A stretch of 64,000 bases of DNA from Mytilisepta virgata. Taxonomy: Eukaryota; Mollusca; Bivalvia; Mytilida; Mytilidae. A model generated the notes under the pieces. The model searched no databases and had not been told where the DNA came from. It saw only the letters and a program-made list of their open reading frames with translations. This document shows positions 56,821 through 64,000 of the stretch, piece by piece. The stretch covers positions 34,314,001 to 34,378,000 of the forward strand of contig CM051518.1 of assembly GCA_028015205.1 (NCBI GenBank), read 5' to 3'. The position numbers and the translations under genes are program-made. Every line of letters begins with the position of its first letter. The first letter of the stretch is position 1.

Positions 56821-59800
56821 ATATTACATCTGGAATATGAAATGAAAAGTTAATTTAAGGACAATCATATAGAGGTGTTAGGTGACAGAGGAAATAGATT
56901 TTTAAAGGTAGGATTATAAATGGGATAGTCTTTCAGTCATGTTATATAAAATATGTCACATGTTACAAAAACTTTATAACTTAATGTCCTGAGTCTAAAT
57001 TAACACACACAAATTTAAATCTGTTGAAGCATAAATTTCATTGTGTATTCAAATATTTTCCCAAGTTTTCAGACTTTAATTTCCTGAAAAATTAGAAATA
57101 AAAGTTATAGTAAAGGAAAGCATGACTTAGATGTAAACAAAAATTTAAATGCCTTGTAGTGGATTTAAATGTCATCAGAGTTATTGAAAAAGCATTAAAT
57201 CACAGTTTGATCACTGTATTTTAAGTGGAGGCGGTATTTTTGAATGAATTTTAATTCAACACACATATTTATAGTACATTTTTTACTACAGGGTCAACTT
57301 CCTGTATGTATGGGTTAACATTATAATCCAGCACATTTATCATGTGTAACATTCTTCTGCAGTACATTATACAGGTAATATAGAGGAAATAAATCATTTA
57401 AAATAAAAACAGACTACACAGAGTTTTGTTAATAGATTAGAGAGGATATGAAAGATTTCAATGTACATTAGCCCTATACCCAACCCATTTGGACATGTAC
57501 CTGTTACAAGCATGTATTCTCTCTCTCTCTCTAAATTGTATATCCCTTCTTTCATCTTGTTTTTGTGCAGTTATTAAACATATACATGTTGGTCAGTAGT
57601 AAGTCATTCAATTTTTTTTATTAAGATTTTAGTAAGTACCTTTAGCAGTTTAGTTAGGGGGTTTCTTTTTTGATTGGAAGGACCAAGAACCATTTCTAAT
57701 CTTCATTTTAAGGAAATTTATTAGGAAACAGGACGGCCATGCTACCAGTTCGTCCTTGGTCATTTAGGCCATGGTTTTATTTGTCGATTTGTTGAATCTA
57801 GTTAAGGGGATATGGGTTAAATTTTGTTACGTTATATAATTATTTTAAAAAATATAATTTTTAGAATAAAATTACTAAAAATTTTCTCTTGGTTTTTGTT
57901 TTTATAAAAAATCTAAGTTGTATATCTGTAAAAGTTTATTTTGCCAAAACCACCAAAGCCCAACTGGTTTTATTCAAGATGTCAGAAAAATTTGGCATTT
58001 TAAGAAAGATCTTGTGCTTTGCTTTATCATGTTCATGATTGGTCTTAAAATGAGGTTTTTAGTATACATTGTACATGTGAAAATTTAATCAATTGGCAAG
58101 TAATTTTCTGTAATGGTGTAACAAAGATTTGACAGTAAAATATAGTTTTCTGTTATTATTGGGATGAAGATAAGTAGACCTGTTGTTTTGATTTATATTT
58201 CTTCTGTAAGGTTGATTTAAAATCATTGAAATAAAAGACTTTTACTGTAGATTAAATTTGAAAACTGCCAAAAAACATATGATTTGACATAAATTGTCAT
58301 TTCTCAAAAAATAATCCCTAGAAGTATCTATTAAAACGATATGTCATTGCTTTCAACTTTTTTGTTTCAATGATTCTAAATAAATATAGGTTCACCAGCT
58401 TCGTTTTCGTTGCACCAATCATTCAATCATTGGTCCTGTCTGTAAAAACACTAAAAATCTACATTTTTTATTGTGACATTATGCTTATTTTGGCTTTTTG
58501 ATGCTTATTTTCACTCTTCATACAGTAATCAATCTAATATACTTAAAAAATCAAATCTGGGGACCCCTAATAAAATTTACATCAATAAAAAGAGAATTTC
58601 AATTGTTATAATCTGTCAATTTTTTTTATTTTTTTATTTCTAGGGACTGGATTTTGAGAAATCATGATTTAAATATTTGTATTATAGAGCCATAACTACT
58701 TGCATTCTATGTATTTAGCCATCTGTTTGCATAAACTTGAAACAATACATTTTGGGAAGTATTAAAGGAACATATATTTTTTTTTATATATTCAGATGCA
58801 GCCAACATACTCTAGTTTATGCTATATTTATTTTTATAAAAAAAAACCTGACATATACGCACAATGTAGCCCAATTAGGTACCTCATATCTTAAAAATAA
58901 AATGGTCACCTGGACATGAATTACTATAAATTGTTTGCTAATATCTTAAGTATTCTCACTTTACTTTAAAAAACATGTAAGAACATTAGTGTTGGCTTTA
59001 TTTCATTATTTCCTTTCAATATGTAGGAAAAATTTCCGGTAAATATGTTCTGACAGAGAGGCAAGAGCTTGTTCTTTATCAGATTGTGATCATTGTTTTT
59101 CATAAGCATACAGAAAAATTTATTCATCTTTGTTATCCAAGGGAAAAATTACGTATTCTTTTTACTTAAAGCTTCATCATCCTACTGAGTGAGATTTTGT
59201 GATATTTCCCACAATTCCTAGCTCTGTAATTGATTTTATTAGGGATAGTACACACAGTAATCAATAATAGAACCATATTGGTATTGTAATGAATAATCCT
59301 AAACATTTTGATGAAACTAATAACCAAAAGTAAATCTTGTTTATATTATACAGACTGTAATAATATCTATAACATTCTTTATATGATCCATTTTATTGCC
59401 AGTTGAATTATATTTTACACGATGCTGAAGAGACTTACCTTATCACCTGTCTTGTTAATTGAATCTTTTCCTTTATTCCATGACTGATCTCATAATGTCA
59501 ATTTCCAATCAGTATATAGTTTCAATTTGAACCTTAAGATTTCCCTTAAGTAATATTTCTTGGATTTGTCTCTGGTTGTAGTGATGGATGACATTGTGAT
59601 ACCTGTAATTCCACCTGTCTTGTACCTGGCCAGGTATAAATTGATGATGACTTATTAATGCTGAACCAATAGATTTTCAGCTTACATTCCCATCAAGCAT
59701 GTTATTGATTAGAGTAAAATTAAAAGATGATTAATTTTTCTTCAGAATTTTTATTATTAATACATTTGTTTAACTCTCTTTTTGTAATGGTATAGATTTC

Positions 59801-59866
59801 AGTAAAATTAATGGAATTCAGAAATTTGATACATTTGTGTAAAATCTGGATGTATGGCTTCCTTCG

Positions 59867-59880
59867 GTTACCATAGTAAC
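59867..59880. promoter_or_regulatory. Perfect RFX X-box
   Basis: GTTACCATAGTAAC fits the consensus GTNRCC-N2-RGYAAC on both halves. It lies 1 kb upstream of the FOXN coding exon and is followed within two bases by TATAAA. Confidence 0.45.
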
Positions 59881-60871
59881 CTATAAAACAATTTTATTGA
59901 TTGCTCCAGTGTGGGAATGGAGATAATTTTTATGGAATTTCTGTGAAATGACAATTTCAGCCACAGTCAAAATGAAAAGGTAAATTGTTGTATGTCTCTC
60001 GTAAACTGTATATTAAAATTGAAAATGGTAAATGTAATACTTCTATACATCAGTGCTTTTTACTAGAAACATCTTTATTTTCACTCAAATTAACATAGTT
60101 TGTATTTTTAACTGTCTAGAATACTTTTTAGAACCATTTAAAAAAAAAACTGAGAAAAAATGCAGGAAACAAAAACTTAGGAAAACAAATTAGTTATACT
60201 GAGAATTGCCAGTTTGTTGGAGTAATTTTGTAAAAACTACAAAACTTTTTTAATTAACAATGTTTTTATAACTATTAGAAACTTGATAGTGATAATTTGC
60301 ATAAAATATCAGGATAAAAAAGAATGGCTTTGCCACCTGTTAATGGTTAATGAGGTTTGGATTATATAATTAACTTGGATTTATAGATCAAAGGATTATG
60401 TACAGGTGATATAAAGGTAGAAACCACATCCTGTGAGGTGATTATATCAGTAAGGACAGTACTCAGTGGTCATTAGACAATCTTTAAATTTTCACTCAGG
60501 GCAATATATAACTGGCAGTTTGAACATTGTAATGTTGGAAAATTAATTTATCTTGAGGTTGTCCCAGGTAATTGTTAAAAATTATTAGTGTTGAATTCTT
60601 ATTTTCCTGGGGTAAACATAAAATCTTATCAGGCTTCTTTTAAAATTTTATTATTCTAAGAATGTACAAAATGAAAAATATTTTTTCATCACAGAAAAAA
60701 TGTAACATTTATGCACCTACATTATATATTATATACTGAAAAAAAGTATGATAGCAAAAATTTTACAAGGCAGAAAGACAATAAAATGATCATTAATTTA
60801 ATGCATTATTAGATTAGATAATTCTCTTTGTTTTTTCCTTGTCATATAATATCATTTGTTTATCTTTTCAG

Positions 60872-61484
60872 CTTCACGTTGATGCATTTGGTAACCATGG
60901 TACCAACTCGTAATTTAGAAGAAAGTGATGCCTCAATGAGAGAAAGGCTTGTAAACAGTCTAAGCCAGAGTTTTCCAGGTAGTGCTCTCTCCAAAGCTTT
61001 AAGTTGTATGTCTGCAGACGATTCAGATGATGACATGAAGGATCCTTTAAGTAGCAGCTGCTTTGCAGAGTTGCGTCTTGATAAAGTTGACATAGAAGAC
61101 GATGATGAATTGACAAGTTTGTCCTGGTTACAAGACAATGATTTGTTAAAGAATATTAAACCGAGTGATGTTGACGACGATGAAGATTCACAGAAAGAAA
61201 ACGATCACAAAGATGGCAACCATTTCAACCCGACACATCCTCCACATGTACCTTACAATCCACAGAAACATATACATAGCAAACCACCTTACTCTTTCAG
61301 TTGTCTCATATTCATGGCTATAGAAGATTCACCGCACAAAAAATTACCGGTCAAAGATATTTACTCATGGATTTTAAACCATTTTCCATATTTCCAGAAT
61401 GCACCAACTGGCTGGAAAAATTCTGTTCGACATAATCTTTCACTCAACAAGTGCTTCAAAAAAGTTGACAAAGATCGTGGACAG
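60872..61484 (+). CDS. FOXN3: Forkhead transcription factor FOXN2/FOXN3-type, first coding exon (partial gene)
   Basis: The exon follows the acceptor TTTTCAG (60865-60871). Two in-frame ATGs exist, at 60882 and 60897; the second has the better context (AACCATGG) and gives [20 protein letters not shown]. The 196 residues comprise an N-terminal region (SALSKALS, then [19 protein letters not shown]), which resembles FSKALQ and ELTNLNWLHESKNLLKS of human FOXN3. An acidic linker follows, and from residue ~129 the winged-helix domain: [60 protein letters not shown]. The recognition helix [10 protein letters not shown] is intact. The exon ends at DRGQ with donor GTAAGT in phase 0, where the family also splits. 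FOXN2 and FOXN3 form one invertebrate group, so the symbol is approximate. Confidence 0.93.
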
Positions 61485-62477
61485 GTAAGTGATCATTATA
61501 TTTTATAGATACAAGAATAAGGGTTGAATTGGTAGATACATATTGAAATTGAACCCCCTCCCACCACACACTTTTTGGATATACAATGTACTGTTGAAAT
61601 AAAATCAAACATAAATAATTTTCAAGTCCACTGCTTTCTTCAATTTTTTGGTTTGAAACATCTCCTCTCACTTAATTGTTGTAAATTATTTGGATCTGCC
61701 CCTAAGTAATGTAAATATTATGATACGTAAATTATTCATATAAAAGGGAATATTCCATAATACATCAGATTTTATTTTTGAAGATTGAATTACTTACTAT
61801 TGTAATAAAGGCAGATATTATAAACACTCTTGTCCTTGAATCTCAGTTTGAAGGTACTTCCTCATAAAGTACTGAAAATAAATTTTGGGTAACATGTATG
61901 AAACAATGACTGTAATACTGAAGTTCCATCTAATCATTATTTTTTAATGCATTTGAATGGAGAAGGAAATCCTTAATCTGCATGTTCCAAAATATCAAAT
62001 TCTTGAGCTGTGATATATCATCGTTAATTTTCAAAATAGAAGATAAAGTAATACCTTTAATGACAATCTGATCAATAATTGTAGGAAATGTTAACATCCT
62101 CGTTATTGTCCGGTACTTTATAACTTCCTATATTAGTATTAGATGGGGAGAAAAATATCACATTTAATATTTGCTATGTGTGTCTCACTGAAAATGATAT
62201 GCAAGTTTATAAATAGTAGAGGAAAATTACACAGTTTTACATAAATGCAGATAACTTCTTTATTTACAAATTTTGAACAAACAGAAGTATTATATCTGTT
62301 GACTGGAGTCTTGTGATCAAACTAATGAGTTGCCATAGTTACTTTATACACATTGGGATTTGGGAAATGTCTCCCTTCTCATGACTGATTAACAAAGAAA
62401 TATTTAATAAGTTGTCTGATATTTCAAATTAGAATGAAAAAAATATTTTCAGTGAAAAAGGGAGAGGGTAAGTTTTT
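61485..62477. other. FOXN intron, no feature seen
   Basis: This is AT-rich intron after the forkhead exon. The remaining half of the forkhead domain is not in the window. Confidence 0.6.
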
Positions 62478-62756
62478 ATACCCCCCGCAAACTTGTTTGG
62501 GGGGTATATAGGAATCACCTTGTTCGTCCGTCTGTCTGTCGTGCCGTCTGTCTGTCCGTCCGTCTGTCCATATATCTTGTAAGCGCAACTCCTCCTAGAC
62601 TGCTCAGTGGATTTCAACGAAACTTTACAGAAAGGAAGTACATCATCCAAAGATGTGCATGAAGAAAAATTTTTGCTTTCCGATATCACACAAGGGAGAT
62701 AATTGGACTTCAAAGCGGGGGGTATCCTTCGTGAGCTTTGCTCACAGTACATCTAG
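62478..62756 (+). mobile_element. Family F3 element, short copy in the FOXN intron
   Basis: The head hairpin TATACCCCCC...GGGGGGTATA follows a T run. There is a GTCCGTCTGTCTGTC microsatellite and one tandem unit (GCAACTCCTCCTAGAC). The inverted head GCGGGGGGTAT is at about 62717, then GTGAGC-TTT-GCTCAC and the terminus ACATCTAG. It is nearly identical to 39567-39985 except for the missing second unit. Confidence 0.88.
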
Positions 62757-63819
62757 TTTATCTTACTGTAACACGAACCACACTTATTTTTCTTGGCCTA
62801 AGAAAGTAAACCAAGCAAAAGACTGAATACATGTATGACAGAAAATGTGAAGTGGAAACTTGCAAGAACTTGATTATTTGGGAATCAGCAGGTGTAGAAA
62901 CAGAAGGGCTATATTATCACTGAAGTAGCCACTTATCTGAAGGGGTGTTCTTATCTTAAACAATGTGTCAAAATAATAACACAAATCAGATATCTCTATA
63001 AAACAATATATATTAATCTACTGATAATACAGGCAAATTGTTATGTTAATTTGAGATAAGAGAATGCTATCATTTCATTGCTGAGCATAGTCCATCTTTA
63101 GGACACTTCTTATCTATTATCACACTTGTAACAACTACATGTTACCCTTGGTCTATGGTTCATTGGTCAAGTATAAATATATGGAACACTGAAAAAATGA
63201 TACAAGTGCAATTGTCTTGATTATTAAAAAAGAAAATCAGACTGTTAACAGACATAGTAATGTTAATAGGATTGGTAAATAATGCTTATAAAATTAATCA
63301 GTGCAATAGAAAAAAATCACCTTCTTACCGAAAGACTGTAAAATTGTTCAGATAAATTGCAAAGATATTTTACTTTGAGACAAGAAAAATTGATCAAAAT
63401 TATGGTCCTTAAGAAGTTCATTGAACTATAATTTTAGAGAAATTTCAGCTTAAATACACCTGTAAGGAATGTCATTTATCTGAAGAACATCTTGATAAGA
63501 GTTTTATTAAACTTTGAATGAGATGTGGAAACTGACCATTCATTTCAAAACAGGGATGGTTGTAATTAGACTTGTTCTTTATAGAAAATTAACTCTGTAA
63601 CTTAGTGATAGCTTTGTTAAGTTACCATAGATACCATTTCTGGTTATAGGATTTCAATTTCCAACTTGCTAGAAAACAGTTAAGTAGTGAGCTGTGCAAT
63701 TAAATATCAGTACTGTTATCGCCAGTTACTTCCATCAGAAATTTCTGTCATTTATTAACTGCAAATTATGGATAGTTAGTACACAGAATTTATTATAAGA
63801 AGATAGAATGAATTTAATT
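62757..63819. other. FOXN intron, no feature seen
   Basis: This is unique AT-rich intron sequence. A half X-box-like GTTACCATAGATACC lies at about 63622. Confidence 0.5.
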
Positions 63820-64000
63820 AGCTCACCTGGCCAAACCATGTGAGCTTTTGTCATCACTTGGCGTCTGTCATCTGTCCATCAGTCTGTTAATAACTGTTCA
63901 CATTTTAATCTTCTCCTGAAACCACTTGGTCAAATGGAATTAAACGGCAAGAAGCATCTATGTAAGGTCCTTTATTAAGTAAGCTCATTTTGTTCGGATA
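63820..64000 (+). mobile_element. Family F5 element, 5' end, cut by the window edge
   Basis: The head is AGCTCACCTGGCC...CATGTGAGCT, followed by TTTTGTCATCACTTGGCG, a CTGTCATCTGTCCATC segment and core phrases (GAAACCACTTGGTCAAATGG, GTAAGGTCCTTTA). The element continues beyond the window. Confidence 0.8.

Larger units (their letters stand above)
55301..60871. other. Unique upstream or 5' intronic DNA of the FOXN gene
   Basis: About 5.5 kb without recognisable transposons, in contrast to the rest of the window. No exon with coding capacity is seen. A more structured patch at 56634-56820 holds an X-box-like GTTTCCAAGGTAAC, GGTAACCATGG, a CCAAT box (CAGCCAATGA) and a GCCATCTT motif, as expected near a start site. 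Another patch at 59619-59635 has the palindrome TACCTGGCCAGGTA followed by TATAAA. A perfect X-box lies at 59867-59880. Confidence 0.5.

Noticed and set aside
60860..61138. Antisense frames opposite the FOXN exon
   Set aside because: They are shadows of the forkhead coding exon, which is well supported on the plus strand.

Overview
The window is AT-rich, intron-rich animal DNA. It is most likely from a bivalve mollusc, probably a Mytilus-like mussel. That assignment is inferred from the style of its repeat families (hairpin-headed elements with CGTC microsatellites and 140-190 bp tandem cores, and a V-SINE-like tRNA SINE) and from the protein sequences; no database was searched. There are no bacterial-type operons, rRNAs or CRISPR arrays.

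Only two host genes can be supported. On the minus strand, the left ~17 kb carries the 5' part of the Hsp70/Hsp90 co-chaperone gene STIP1 (HOP/STI1). Three exons with mutually compatible splice phases lie at 13645-13436, 12625-12484 and 5552-5411. A speculative first coding exon and a heat-shock-like promoter lie at 16.9-17.06 kb, and the gene runs off the left edge. On the plus strand at the right end, 60872-61484 is the first coding exon of a FOXN2/FOXN3-type forkhead factor. It is preceded by ~5.5 kb of largely unique, possibly regulatory DNA and followed by an intron that runs off the right edge.

The rest is a dense, nested graveyard of mobile elements. From left to right: a recent segmental duplication and a ~2.1 kb minisatellite inside a STIP1 intron (1-5450); a palindrome-headed element nested inside an inverted relative (6190-12045); tandem-core elements in the first STIP1 intron (13.9-15.9 kb); a cluster of related decayed LINE copies (17.6-30.2 kb) that contains a hAT-like MITE, a foldback element and a Mutator-like element with transposase remnants and a 9-bp target duplication; a second element with ~190-bp TIRs and a 9-bp duplication (31.4-32.6 kb); hAT-like elements with 5-bp duplications (35.4-37.5 kb); and long runs of the hairpin/tandem-core families (37.9-55.3 kb) carrying nested insertions, a pogo/Tigger transposase relic and a tRNA-derived SINE with a 14-bp target duplication.

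The most interesting observation is that at least six repeat families with unrelated sequences share one layout. Each has a 5' hairpin placed next to a T run, a CGTC-type microsatellite, a tandem core of roughly 140-190 bp, a subterminal inverted copy of the head, and then a 3' hairpin, in two families followed by CTAG. This resembles the Helentron/HINE ('pearl') layout described from molluscs, but no autonomous partner is present here.
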